Assembly: GCA_001931535.1 (NCBI GenBank)
Contig: CP016211.1
Coordinates: forward strand, 7,983,703 to 8,047,702
DNA length: 64,000 nucleotides
Origin: Minicystis rosea
GTDB lineage: Bacteria > Myxococcota_A > Polyangia > Polyangiales > Polyangiaceae
Direction: 5' to 3'
Of the stretch, positions 18,518-26,120 are shown piece after piece. A program made the position numbers and the translations under genes. The notes under the pieces are model-generated. The model ran no database searches. It had not been told where the DNA came from and saw only the letters and a list, made by a program, of their open reading frames with translations. Every line of letters begins with the position of its first letter. Position 1 is the stretch's first letter.

Positions 18518-18874
18518 ATGAGCCAGCTGAAGAAGATCGGTGCGGTGGGAGCTCTCGCGATCATGGCGGCGTTCGCCGGCACCGGCTGCGTCGCGCAGAA
18601 CGACGACGTGACCGAGCCCGAAATCACGATGGCGGCCGACGAGCAGATCGACACTCCGGTGGTCGACGATCAGAAGACCGAGAACACCGGCGAAGCCGGC
18701 CAGGGGTTCTGGGGCGGCTGGGGCGGCTTCGGTTGGCGCGGCTTCGGTTGGGGCGGCTTCGGTTGGGGCGGCTTCGGTTGGGGCGGCTTCGGTTGGGGTG
18801 GCTTCGGCTTCGGCGGATGCGGCTGCGGCCTCGGCTTCGGAATCCCGATCTTGGGCTTCGGCGGCTGCTGGTGA
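18518..18874 (+). CDS. Small Gly/Trp/Phe-repeat lipoprotein, paralogue 1
   Basis: 118 residues: a signal peptide with lipobox (AGTGC, Cys 24), an acidic spacer (about 30-60), then an abrupt switch at EAGQGFWGG into tandem WGGFG units (about residues 66-95) and a glycine-rich end with two close cysteines (GGCGCG) finishing in GGCW. A paralogue lies at 25282-25629 with Cys at the same position and the same EAGQGFWGG junction. I recognise no family. The composition suggests a surface-exposed, aromatic-rich, possibly self-associating polypeptide. AAGGAG lies at ideal distance before the ATG. Confidence 0.8.
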   Translation: MSQLKKIGAVGALAIMAAFAGTGCVAQNDDVTEPEITMAADEQIDTPVVDDQKTENTGEAGQGFWGGWGGFGWRGFGWGGFGWGGFGWGGFGWGGFGFGGCGCGLGFGIPILGFGGCW

Positions 18875-18913
18875 TCGCAACGTAGCCCGCCGGCTTCCGG
18901 CGGCGTGAATCAT

Positions 18914-18939
18914 GGCCGCGGCGGCCCTCCGCCGCGGCC
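18914..18939 (+). terminator. GC-rich hairpin after the first Gly/Trp/Phe-repeat gene
   Basis: GGCCGCGGCGG-ccct-CCGCCGCGGCC is an 11-bp perfect stem with a four-base loop, 40 bp after the stop codon. No T-run follows, as is common at this GC content. Confidence 0.6.
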
Positions 18940-19023
18940 GCTTCGCGCGTCCGCGATGGGACCGCAAACAGGCTTGGTATCGGTGACGCGAGAGATGTTG
19001 TTCGCCCCCCGCGGCGGGGCTCA

Positions 19024-19650
19024 TCAGAATACGTAGCTCAGTCCGATGCTGAAGCCGGCGTCGGTGCTGAGGAATCCTTGACCGCCGGCGTCACCGCTGC
19101 TGCGACCGAACGACACGACGGCTTGCGGCCCAGCGCGCATGCTGAGATGCGCGCTCGGATAAAAGGCGAACATGAGGGCGAGCGTCCCCGTGCCGCCGTA
19201 GATGCCGGTGCGAACGGCGCCGGGATCGGTGCCCGTGGTGCGGCGGCCATAAAAACCACCGGCGCCCAACGTGGGCACGATGAACAACCCACCTCCGATC
19301 GAGGCATGATATCCGGCCGAGAGCGAGCCCAGGCCGCCGAAGTCGAATTGCTGGGGCGCGCCATCGGCGGACGTCTTCTTGATCAGCACGCTCGCATTCA
19401 GCGAGAGGCTCAGGTTGTCGACGACGAAGAATCGAAACGTCGGGCCGCTGAGCGCCGAGATCCTGAGCGCGGAGGCGTCACCGGTCTTGTCGTAACCGAC
19501 GACCAACATCGAATCGAGGCCAATCTCTTTGAGCCCTTTGCCCAATCGGGTGACGGTCCCGACGCCGGAGACCCCGGAATTCAGGGTGTCCGCCCAGGCG
19601 GGCGCGGGGACGAGCACGGCGAGGAGCGCGGCGAAATATCGAGCCTTCAT
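19024..19650 (-). CDS. Outer-membrane beta-barrel protein
   Basis: A 208-residue protein with a signal peptide cut after VPAPAWA. The mature part alternates hydrophobic and polar residues with many Gly and Tyr turns (LRISALSGPTFRFF, LSAGYHASIGGGLF, ISLGLSYVF-like end) and finishes with an aromatic Phe, the usual signature of a small outer-membrane barrel. No close family is evident. ATG at 19650. It is monocistronic as far as can be seen, with a repeat element upstream. Confidence 0.7.
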   Translation of the reverse strand: MKARYFAALLAVLVPAPAWADTLNSGVSGVGTVTRLGKGLKEIGLDSMLVVGYDKTGDASALRISALSGPTFRFFVVDNLSLSLNASVLIKKTSADGAPQQFDFGGLGSLSAGYHASIGGGLFIVPTLGAGGFYGRRTTGTDPGAVRTGIYGGTGTLALMFAFYPSAHLSMRAGPQAVVSFGRSSGDAGGQGFLSTDAGFSIGLSYVF

Positions 19651-19968
19651 CAGCCACCATCCTGCCCGGCGCCCCGGACGAGCGTCGCTTAACGAAATTT
19701 AATCGAGCAGCTCGCCGCGGGGCCCGAGCGGATCACGGCTGATGACTCTGTCCGTGATCGCGTATCTCGATGCGACGAGCGCCAGGCCCGAAGCGGCGAA
19801 ACGCCCTGGGAATTGCGGGTGGATCGCGGGGTGGTGGGGCCCCGACGGCTCCGCCGGGGCGTGGGGCGGAGGGCGGCGAAGCCGACCCGAAGCCCCACAG
19901 GAAGACTGGGGCGGCGGGGACGCGAGTCCCCGCCGTGTGAATCAGAGCCCAGCGATCTCGCGCTCGAA
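19651..19968. other. Intergenic region with a family B repeat
   Basis: 318 bp without a gene. Its right two thirds are occupied by repeat family B copy 1. The left part, next to the barrel gene start, is relatively AT-rich (AACGAAATTTAATCG) and is the likely promoter of that gene. Confidence 0.6.
19761..19944 (-). repeat. Dispersed repeat family B, copy 1 (with internal insertion)
   Basis: Read on the minus strand, the element starts TGATTCACACGGCGGGGACT and contains the stem CGGCGGGGACtcgcGTCCCCGCCG. The distal part, resuming with GATCCACCC, contains TTTCGCCGCTTCGGGCC and CGTCGCATCGAGAT. Between the two halves is about 80 nt, at 19827-19907, absent from copy 2 and itself rich in inverted repeats. 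Confidence 0.75.
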
Positions 19969-20946
19969 TCAGAAATGGTAATTCAACGTGTATTGCGAGC
20001 ACGTCGCCGTGGGCGTGGGGTCGTAGACGCGCATGTACACGGTCGCGGAGGCGTCGAGGCCGTCGCAATCGAGGTTCACCGTGAACTTCGAGGAACCGCA
20101 GCAGCCGGGGTGGCCGAGCCCGTCCGTCGAAGCGGACGTGCCCGCGGGGCAGGCGCCCAGGTCGGTGCCGCCGAACGTGCAGTCGAAGTACATGCACACC
20201 TGCGGTGATCCGGTGGTCGCGACGAGCTCCACCGTCGGATTGACGAGGCAGGTCGCGCCGTCATCGCCGACGTAGCTGAACCAATCCTCGTCCGAGCCGC
20301 CGCTCAGGGTCCCGAAGAGCTTGGCTGGATTGTTGTCGCTGCAATCGAGCGGGCCGAGATCGAAGGCGCCGTTGGCGGAGTTGTTGGGCTCACCCGGATC
20401 GTTGTTGTTGCACGGCTGACCACTGGAGCTGCTCGAAGAGCTGCTGCTCGAAGAGCTGCTGCTCGAAGAGCTGCTGCTCGAAGAGCTGCTGCTCGAAGAG
20501 CTCGAGGAGCTGGTCGTGGAGCTCGTCAGGCACTCGTCCGCGCATTTGGCCTGGAGGCATCCGATGAAGGCCACGTAGGCCGAGTTGCTGTCGCACGCCA
20601 CGGTGGGGTTGCTGAGGCAGCCGCCGCAGACCGAGTCCGCGTTGCAGGCGAGCGCCTGATCGCAGCAGCCTTGATCGGCGCAGCCAACGCACGTGGGATC
20701 ACCCGAGAGCCCACAACCCACCGCGCCGGACGAGCTGCTCGAGCTCCCCGAGCTGCTGCTGCTGACGGTAGCGCCGCCCCCCGTGCCTCCGGCACCACCC
20801 GTGTTGCCCATGCTCGTTCCACCGCCGCAACCGGCCCACACCGCGGAGACGCCCGCGAGGAAACCCGCGATGCAAAGGGCTCTCACGCGCGCGGCGGAGG
20901 GACGATGATCGCGGACGGCGGGAGAAAGGCGGTTCTTGCTCTTCAT
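19969..20946 (-). CDS. Cys-rich, Ser-linker lipoprotein with pre-peptidase-like C-terminal domain
   Basis: 325 residues. Lipobox (WAGC) is followed by a Gly/Thr linker, a Ser-run, and a domain of about 65 residues with many Cys (CGLSGDPTCVGCADQGCC and following) that probably forms disulfides. A second pure-Ser tract of about 30 residues joins it to a C-terminal beta domain (EPNNSANGAFDLG, GTLSGGSDEDWFSYVG, YMRVYDPTPTATC) of the kind called bacterial pre-peptidase C-terminal domain, often involved in secretion or binding. The second Ser tract is encoded by a 15-bp tandem repeat. ATG at 20946. Confidence 0.75.
   Translation of the reverse strand: MKSKNRLSPAVRDHRPSAARVRALCIAGFLAGVSAVWAGCGGGTSMGNTGGAGGTGGGATVSSSSSGSSSSSSGAVGCGLSGDPTCVGCADQGCCDQALACNADSVCGGCLSNPTVACDSNSAYVAFIGCLQAKCADECLTSSTTSSSSSSSSSSSSSSSSSSSSSSSSSSSSSSGQPCNNNDPGEPNNSANGAFDLGPLDCSDNNPAKLFGTLSGGSDEDWFSYVGDDGATCLVNPTVELVATTGSPQVCMYFDCTFGGTDLGACPAGTSASTDGLGHPGCCGSSKFTVNLDCDGLDASATVYMRVYDPTPTATCSQYTLNYHF
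20426..20500 (-). repeat. 15-bp tandem repeat inside a coding region
   Basis: Five near-exact copies of CTGCTGCTCGAAGAG on the plus strand encode part of a serine run on the minus strand. Because the unit is a multiple of three, gain or loss of units would change linker length without breaking the frame. Confidence 0.85.
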
Positions 20947-21192
20947 GAATGGCCTCTTGGTCGAGCCCTCGAGTCGAGGGATGAATGGATGGCGCCCGAG
21001 GCCGCATCCACACACGGAGACGGCGTCACGCTCGGGTGAGCGAGAACTTAGGTCAGCGCCCCTCGACTCCCCACTTAACGATATTTATCGCAGCATTCCG
21101 ACGGGCATCGGCGACGAGGCGAGCACGCCGCGCGTGCGGCTCGCATGAGCATGCGATGGTGTCGCCGCGCGAGCCGCCTATCGTCGTTCCTC

Positions 21193-21618
21193 ATGATTCG
21201 AACGAAGCTCTCGGGGCTCGCGACGATGGCGCTCTGTGCCTGCCTCTCCGGCTGCGGCGTCGGAGCCATCTTCTTCAAAGCGGAAGGCGATGGCCCACCC
21301 GATAAGCCGGTGGAGACCACACAAGTCTTCGACATCGAGTGCAAAGACGCTTTCCAGGCCACCGGCGGCCGCACGGTCCTCGGCTCGCGCGCCGGCAATT
21401 ATTCGGTGAGCTGCACACACAAGGGCGAGCCGCTCCACTTCCGCATCCTCGGCCAATTCAGCGCGGCGCCGATGGCCGCGGGGAAATGGGACAAGTATCG
21501 TCTCAAGGTGATCGAGAAGGCGCGCAGGCGTGGTTGTCCGGGCGTGGCGGTGCGCGTCGACCCGCCCACGGAGAACCAAGAGGGCGAGGCCATCGGCGCG
21601 TTCTGCGTCGCGCTGTGA
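21193..21618 (+). CDS. Small lipoprotein of unknown function
   Basis: 141 residues with a signal peptide and lipobox (ALCACLSGC, then GVGAIFF). The mature domain contains three further Cys (DIECKDAF, YSVSCTHKGE, GCPGVAVR) and a final Cys near the C-terminus (GAFCVAL), so two disulfides are plausible. I recognise no family. The ATG at 21193 is preferred over the one at 21145, which would add a non-signal Arg-rich extension. It converges on the histidine kinase gene, 19 bp away. Confidence 0.6.
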   Translation: MIRTKLSGLATMALCACLSGCGVGAIFFKAEGDGPPDKPVETTQVFDIECKDAFQATGGRTVLGSRAGNYSVSCTHKGEPLHFRILGQFSAAPMAAGKWDKYRLKVIEKARRRGCPGVAVRVDPPTENQEGEAIGAFCVAL

Positions 21619-21637
21619 GCGATCGCCGGACAGGCCT

Positions 21638-22900
21638 TCACGGCGCGGGGCGATCGCCGCGCGGAAGCTCGATGACGATGCGCGCGCCGGCGCCGGGTTG
21701 GGTCTCGATGTCGCAACGACCGCCGAGATCCTCGGCGCGGCGGCGCATGCCGGCGAGACCGCGCGCGCCGGCGCGAGCCCGGCCCGCTTCGAATCCGGCG
21801 CCGTCGTCCTCCACGAGGAGGCGCACGCGCGCGCCCTCCGCTTCGCCGAGCTCGGCACGAATGCGCCGCGCCTTGCCGTGTCGCAGCGCATTGGCCACGG
21901 CCTCTTGAAAGACACGCACGAGCGCGAGGCGCGCGGGGCCGTCGACCCACGCGTCCCCCGAGCCCGCGAGCGCGACCTCCACCACGGCGCCGCTCGCGGC
22001 TGCAGCCCGCGTCCCGACGCGCCGCAGGTTCTCCGCGAGCGTCACGAGATCACCGCGCTCCGGCGCCATCGCGTCGAGCACGCCGCGCAGCTCCCCGAGG
22101 CCTTCGCGCGCCGCTTCGCGCAGCGTGGTGGCCAATTCGAGGAGCTGCCCCGGCTCACGCGCGTGACGCTCCACCAGATCTCCATAAAGCCCCACGAGCC
22201 CCAGCGCCGATCCTACCGAATCGTGCAGATCCTGAGCGAGCTGCTGGCGCTCGAGCTCCGCCGCGCGGGCGCGGAGCTCCGCGATCGTGCGGGCCTGTTC
22301 GGCGCGGATGCGCCTCCAATGCGAGTTGGTGACGGCCAGGAGGTGATACGAAATGGCCGAGAGCAAAGAGCAGAGCAGCGGCCCCGCGATGGACCAACCG
22401 AGCGGCGCGCCGCGGGCGAGGAAGACGGGAATCGTGAGCAGCGGGACCGACGCGTGGAACGCGAGGAAGAGCCACGATTTATCGATCTCCTGCCAGCTCG
22501 CGGTCGTCCCCGAATAAAGCAGGAGCCCCATCCAGAGCGGGGTGCGAGGATCGTTGGGGAAGAGGACGAACGCGGCGAGGAAGGCCACGTTGTAGAGCGG
22601 CACGATGACGAGCTGGGCGTCGAAGCCGCGCGGCGATCGCAGCGCCCACGGGTGGAGCACCAGATCGTTGCCGACCATGCAGGCGTAGTACGCCGCCATC
22701 ATGGGCACGCTGATCCGCGGCGGGAGCCCCAGCGTGCGCGCCACGATGGGAATGCAGAGCAGCGCGGTGACGAGCGCGAGGCACGCGCCCATCGTGAGCA
22801 GCACGCCGATCCCGGCGCCGCCGAGCTCCACCGCGCCCGGCGCCCAGCGGGGCCAGAGGCGATACGTCGAGGGCCCCGGCGCGCGCGGGTCCTCGCTCAT
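21638..22900 (-). CDS. Membrane sensor histidine kinase, NarL-type (HisKA_3)
   Basis: 420 residues. The first 195 contain about six hydrophobic segments, a membrane sensor domain of unknown ligand. The dimerisation box is RQQLAQDLHDSVGSALGL, with the phospho-accepting His in DLHDS, followed by a HATPase domain (VFQEAVANALRHG as N box, VEDDGAGFE and ARGLAGMRRRAEDLGG as G boxes). It would phosphorylate the LuxR-type regulator encoded just upstream at 23031-23686 on the same strand, from which it is separated by 130 bp filled by a repeat element. Confidence 0.9.
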   Translation of the reverse strand: MSEDPRAPGPSTYRLWPRWAPGAVELGGAGIGVLLTMGACLALVTALLCIPIVARTLGLPPRISVPMMAAYYACMVGNDLVLHPWALRSPRGFDAQLVIVPLYNVAFLAAFVLFPNDPRTPLWMGLLLYSGTTASWQEIDKSWLFLAFHASVPLLTIPVFLARGAPLGWSIAGPLLCSLLSAISYHLLAVTNSHWRRIRAEQARTIAELRARAAELERQQLAQDLHDSVGSALGLVGLYGDLVERHAREPGQLLELATTLREAAREGLGELRGVLDAMAPERGDLVTLAENLRRVGTRAAAASGAVVEVALAGSGDAWVDGPARLALVRVFQEAVANALRHGKARRIRAELGEAEGARVRLLVEDDGAGFEAGRARAGARGLAGMRRRAEDLGGRCDIETQPGAGARIVIELPRGDRPAP

Positions 22901-22904
22901 TCGT

Positions 22905-23007
22905 CATTCACACGGCGGGGGCTCACGTCCCCGCCGCCCCGTGATCCACCCGAGATTTCCAGCATGTTTCGCCGCTTCGGGCCTCTCGTTCGTCGCATCG
23001 GGATGCG
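22905..23007 (+). repeat. Dispersed repeat family B, copy 2
   Basis: Begins TCATTCACACGGCGGGGGCT, contains the hairpin CGGCGGGGgctcacgtCCCCGCCG, then CCGCCCC, GATCCACCC, TTTCGCCGCTTCGGGCC and CGTCGCATCGGGATGCG. It matches copy 1 on both sides of the copy 1 insertion and lies between the response regulator and histidine kinase genes. Confidence 0.8.
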
Positions 23008-23030
23008 AACCAAGTCCTCGGCCGCATGCA

Positions 23031-23686
23031 TCAGACCGGTTGGACGAGCCCGCGCTGGAGCGCGAGCATCACCGCCTCCGTCTTGGAGGCGGCGCCGAGC
23101 TTTCGTAGACGGTGCGCACGTGCGTGCGAACGGTGTTGATCGAGACCCCGAGCACGATGGCCACTTGCTCGTAGGTGAGCCCGCGCCCGAGCTGCTCGAC
23201 CACCTCGCGCTCGCGCGGCGAGAGCTCCGATTTGCCACCGGGCTCGGGGCGCGGCAGAGGCGGCGCGCTCGCGGAGCCGCGCACCTGGGCGATCACCGCC
23301 CGCGCCGCGACGGGCGACATGGGAACACCGCCCGAGAGCGCCTCCACCAATGCAGAGGGGAGCCTCTTGCCGAGATCCTCTTTGAGCACGTAACCGCAGG
23401 CGCCGGCGCGAATGGCCGCGAGCACGCGGCGCTCCGTGGAGGCCACCGTCAGCACCACGATGGGCAAGCCCGGTCTCCGCGCGACGATGCGCTCGATGAG
23501 CGTCTCGCCTTCGCCGTCGGGCAAGCCGAGATCGGTGAGCACCAGATCCGGATCCGCGGCGTCGAGCCGATCCAGCGCCTCGCCGATCGACACCGCACAA
23601 GTCCACGAGAACGCGAGCCCATCGACGAGACCGGGCACGACCCGGTGTAGCCGCTCATCGTCCTCCACGTAGAGGATACGCACCAT
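23031..23686 (-). CDS. LuxR/NarL-family response regulator, frameshifted near the C-terminus
   Basis: A receiver domain (MVRILYVEDDERLH, acceptor Asp in DLVLTDLGLPDGEG, conserved Lys in VLKEDLG) followed by a LuxR helix-turn-helix (SELSPREREVVEQLGRG, VAIVLGVSINTVRTHV). In the plus-strand run TTT at 23101-23103 one base appears missing: the uninterrupted frame ends at 23069 in SSAPPP, whereas adding one base restores VYEKLGAASKTEAVMLALQ to a stop at 23031. The span is one base short of 219 codons, as expected. Start ATG 23686. It is probably functional in the organism if the shift is a sequence error. It pairs with the kinase at 21638-22900. Confidence 0.85.
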
Positions 23687-23720
23687 GCCCCGAATAGGAA
23701 CGCCAATCGATTTCCGGGCG

Positions 23721-24128
23721 TCAAGACATTTTGCCGATCGTGGTGACGGACACCGCGTTCGCGGCCATCGGCGGGGCATCCTCGGGCGCGCGCATCGCCA
23801 CCGAAGCGCCGCGCTCGGTCCAAGGCTCGAAGCCGCGGGCGAGCGAGCGGATCCCAGGCTCCCCGCGGACCAGAGGACATGCCGAAGCCGCCGGATACGG
23901 CATGACCACATGATATCGAGTCTCGGCGTGCTCGACGGCGAGCGAGCCTCGCGACGCCTTCGACGGCGTCGAAGCCCATACCGTCCATCCCTGAGCCATC
24001 TTGAAAATTCGCACGCGCTGCCGCCCTGGGCGCGCGCCGTCTGCCAGCCCATGCGGAGTCCATCTCCGCACCACCTTCGCGGCGGACATCGTCACTGCGA
24101 TGTCGGCCATCGACGACGGAATCGCCAT
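23721..24128 (-). CDS. Hypothetical protein upstream of the response regulator
   Basis: About 135 residues from the ATG at 24128 (a GTG at 24161 is also in frame). Support is compositional: third codon positions are clearly GC-biased in this frame and the stop lies 34 bp before the response regulator start on the same strand, so it could head that operon. The sequence (MADIAVTMSAAKVVRRW, ETRYHVVMPYP, ANAVSVTTIGKMS) matches nothing I know and lacks a signal peptide or membrane segment. The rest of the 23687-24372 interval shows nothing recognisable. Confidence 0.4.
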   Translation of the reverse strand: MAIPSSMADIAVTMSAAKVVRRWTPHGLADGARPGRQRVRIFKMAQGWTVWASTPSKASRGSLAVEHAETRYHVVMPYPAASACPLVRGEPGIRSLARGFEPWTERGASVAMRAPEDAPPMAANAVSVTTIGKMS

Positions 24129-24372
24129 TCCCTCGACGAACAGGACGCGTCCGGCGCGCACGTGAGCACGGATGACGCAGGCGCTCCGGCGACAATCGAC
24201 GCGGGCGCAAGTGACGGTGTGAGATCCGTCCGCCGGCGGCCTGCGATCGGCGCGCGGTCAATCATCACGAGAGGCGGTCCTCCACCGCTACCACCTTCAG
24301 CCGCAAAGGCCCCTCCCTGCGCTCGGCAGCTTGCTCGACGGCTCATGGGCTGGACTCCATGAGCCGCACGCC

Positions 24373-24789
24373 ATGAAGGACGCGAGACCGGAGGGCGACG
24401 CTCCGCGGCCGCCGCTCGACCCGACGACGCTCCTCGCATTGATCCGCACGCGAGCCGCGCTCGATCGCACCCTCCTCGCTTGGATTCGCACGGCGTTCGC
24501 CCTCGCGGGATTCGGCTTCACGCTGGCGACGTACGTTCAAGATTGGGTATCGAAGGGCGTGCTGCGTGGCATCCGCCCAGAGACGCCGCGTCGGCTCGGG
24601 CTGACGCTGCTCGTCTCCGGCGCGCTGGGCCTCCTCGGCGGCAGCATCGAATACTGCCGCTCGGCCCGGAAGCTCGCCCGCGCGCACGACGCCTCGGTGT
24701 GGTCGGTGGCGCTCGCCGTCGCGTTCTTGATGGTGGGCATCAGCGCGCTGATGGTGATGGGAGCGATGTTGAAGACCGGACCGTTTTGA
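24373..24789 (+). CDS. DUF202 (YidH-like) small membrane protein
   Basis: 138 residues with three membrane segments (FALAGFGFTLATYVQDW, LTLLVSGALGLLGG and SVALAVAFLMVGISALMVMG). The N-terminal signature LLALIRTRAALDRTLLAWIRT is the hallmark of the DUF202/YidH family, whose function is not established. The ATG at 24373 starts MKDARPEGD; upstream in-frame residues are not protein-like. No operon partner is apparent. Confidence 0.85.
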   Translation: MKDARPEGDAPRPPLDPTTLLALIRTRAALDRTLLAWIRTAFALAGFGFTLATYVQDWVSKGVLRGIRPETPRRLGLTLLVSGALGLLGGSIEYCRSARKLARAHDASVWSVALAVAFLMVGISALMVMGAMLKTGPF

Positions 24790-25281
24790 ATCGAACGAGC
24801 CCGGTACATCCTCGTCCACCGATCGCCGGCATGGAAGCGCGGCGCCCGCACAACCCATCTGCTCGCGGCGCCCGCCGGGCTCGACCGTGGCCAAGCGCAG
24901 GTGAAGTCGAACGCGTGGCTTCACGCGAACGACGACGCCGGCGCGATCGTCGCGGGCCGCGTGCGTGGGTCGCGTCATCCATTCTCGTCACGCTTCCTCG
25001 ACGGCGCGTGACCTCCATTCTCCACGTGACCGACACCATTCCAACACGGCCTGTGCGCGGCGCGCGTGGGAGGCAAAGACACACGCCTTCACCCGCGTGA
25101 GCGAGAGCGCCACACCGCGAAGATTCGCCATGGTTCCCAGCACATGCAGCCGTCGCCAACGGCACACGTCATGAATGGCGAGACCCCGAGCCGCGTGGAG
25201 GTGGGAAGAAGATTCCCGCGACATGTGGTGACCCGCCGAGAGACTCGCTCGGCGAACTCGTACGGAGAAGAAGGACGAACC
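24790..25281. other. Gene-free stretch before the second Gly/Trp/Phe-repeat gene
   Basis: 492 bp with no convincing gene. A small inverted repeat GGGAA-gaaga-TTCCC lies at 25203-25217, some 65 bp before the next start, and AGAAGGA near 25268-25274 serves as ribosome binding site. The upstream region does not visibly resemble that of the first paralogue. Confidence 0.5.
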
Positions 25282-25629
25282 ATGGCACAGTGGAAGAACC
25301 TCGCATCGATGATGGCTCTCTCTCTCGCGACGGCGCTCGCTGGAGCCGGCTGCGTCGCGGAGAGCGCGGACGAGACCACGGACGAAGCGGAGATCACGAC
25401 GGCGGAGACGCAGATCGCCGCTGATTCGAAGTCGGCCGACGAGAACACCAGCGAAGCCGGCCAAGGATTCTGGGGCGGCTTCGGTTGGGGCGGCTTCGGT
25501 TGGGGCGGCTTCGGCGGCTGCGGCTGCGGCTTCGGCGGCTTCGGTTGGGGCGGTTTCGGCTGGGGCGGCTTCGGCGGCTGCGGCGGCTGTGGCTTCGGTG
25601 GCTGGGGCGGCTTCGGCGGCTGCTGGTGA
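25282..25629 (+). CDS. Small Gly/Trp/Phe-repeat lipoprotein, paralogue 2
   Basis: 115 residues with the same plan as the gene at 18518: lipobox AGAGC (Cys 24), acidic spacer rich in Thr/Glu, the EAGQGFWGG junction at about residue 58, then GWGGFG repeats interrupted by Cys-rich GGCGCGFGG and GGCGGCGFGG patches, ending FGGCW. It has more Cys than paralogue 1. The conserved ends and junction, with a variable repeat middle, suggest the flanks are functional (processing or anchoring) and the middle is a repeat-based structural or binding region. No modifying enzyme is encoded nearby. Confidence 0.8.
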   Translation: MAQWKNLASMMALSLATALAGAGCVAESADETTDEAEITTAETQIAADSKSADENTSEAGQGFWGGFGWGGFGWGGFGGCGCGFGGFGWGGFGWGGFGGCGGCGFGGWGGFGGCW

Positions 25630-26117
25630 TCGATTGAAGCAGGTGCGCGCCGAGATACTGTCTGCGCGCTTCTCTGCTGAATAACTTCGTTCCGCGGCGG
25701 GTGCACACGCGCCCGCCACGGAACGCTCGGGACGGTGCGTCGACGCGAAAACGGCGCCGGGGACGGCGCGCCCTCACTCCCTGGGCAGATCGCGTGAGCC
25801 TCCGGACGAACCATCGTCGCGCCGTCATGTCAGCGTGGCAGCGGTGTTGGATGAATGGCTCTCTCCCATTCATCGCTTCATCTCACCACCGCTCCGAGCA
25901 ACTCCCGATCACGAATCACCGCGGAGCCCGCCTGCGCTCCCCAGCACATCGATCACGCTCGCCTGCCATTCAGCCTCCCCTGCACATGTAGCCGCGCCGA
26001 CCGCGCTCGCGTCGAGCTCGGTCGGCGATCCTCCTTGCACGCTTCCAGGCGGCGCCGCGCTCACGGCCTCTCATCACGATCGCCGTGCGAAGCCGCCCCG
26101 TCATGCGATAGCGTGGC
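25630..26117. other. Gene-free stretch between the repeat lipoprotein and the kinase
   Basis: 488 bp with no convincing gene. It contains the imperfect hairpin at 25689-25724 and a second exact one, GATGAATGG-ctctctc-CCATTCATC, at 25850-25874, and presumably the kinase promoter. Confidence 0.5.
25689..25724 (+). terminator. Hairpin after the second Gly/Trp/Phe-repeat gene
   Basis: GTTCCGCGGCGGG pairs with CCCGCCACGGAAC with a single mismatch across a 10-nt loop, 60 bp after the stop codon. Confidence 0.5.
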
Positions 26118-26120
26118 GTG

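Noticed and set aside
20426..20500. Regularly spaced repeat considered as a CRISPR-like array
   Set aside because: The units are contiguous 15-mers without spacers and encode serine in frame.
23101..23103. Programmed ribosomal frameshifting in the response regulator gene
   Set aside because: No slippery heptamer or downstream structure was seen, and the same type of defect in unrelated genes favours sequence error.
21530..23650. Plus-strand open frame opposite the two-component genes
   Set aside because: Arg-rich, featureless translation crossing a repeat element; the minus-strand genes are well supported.
18518..25629. WGGFG lipoproteins considered as radical-SAM-modified (Grr-type) peptides
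   Set aside because: The Gly/aromatic repeats are suggestive, but no radical SAM/SPASM gene is in the window and both carry a lipoprotein signal; left as an open family instead.
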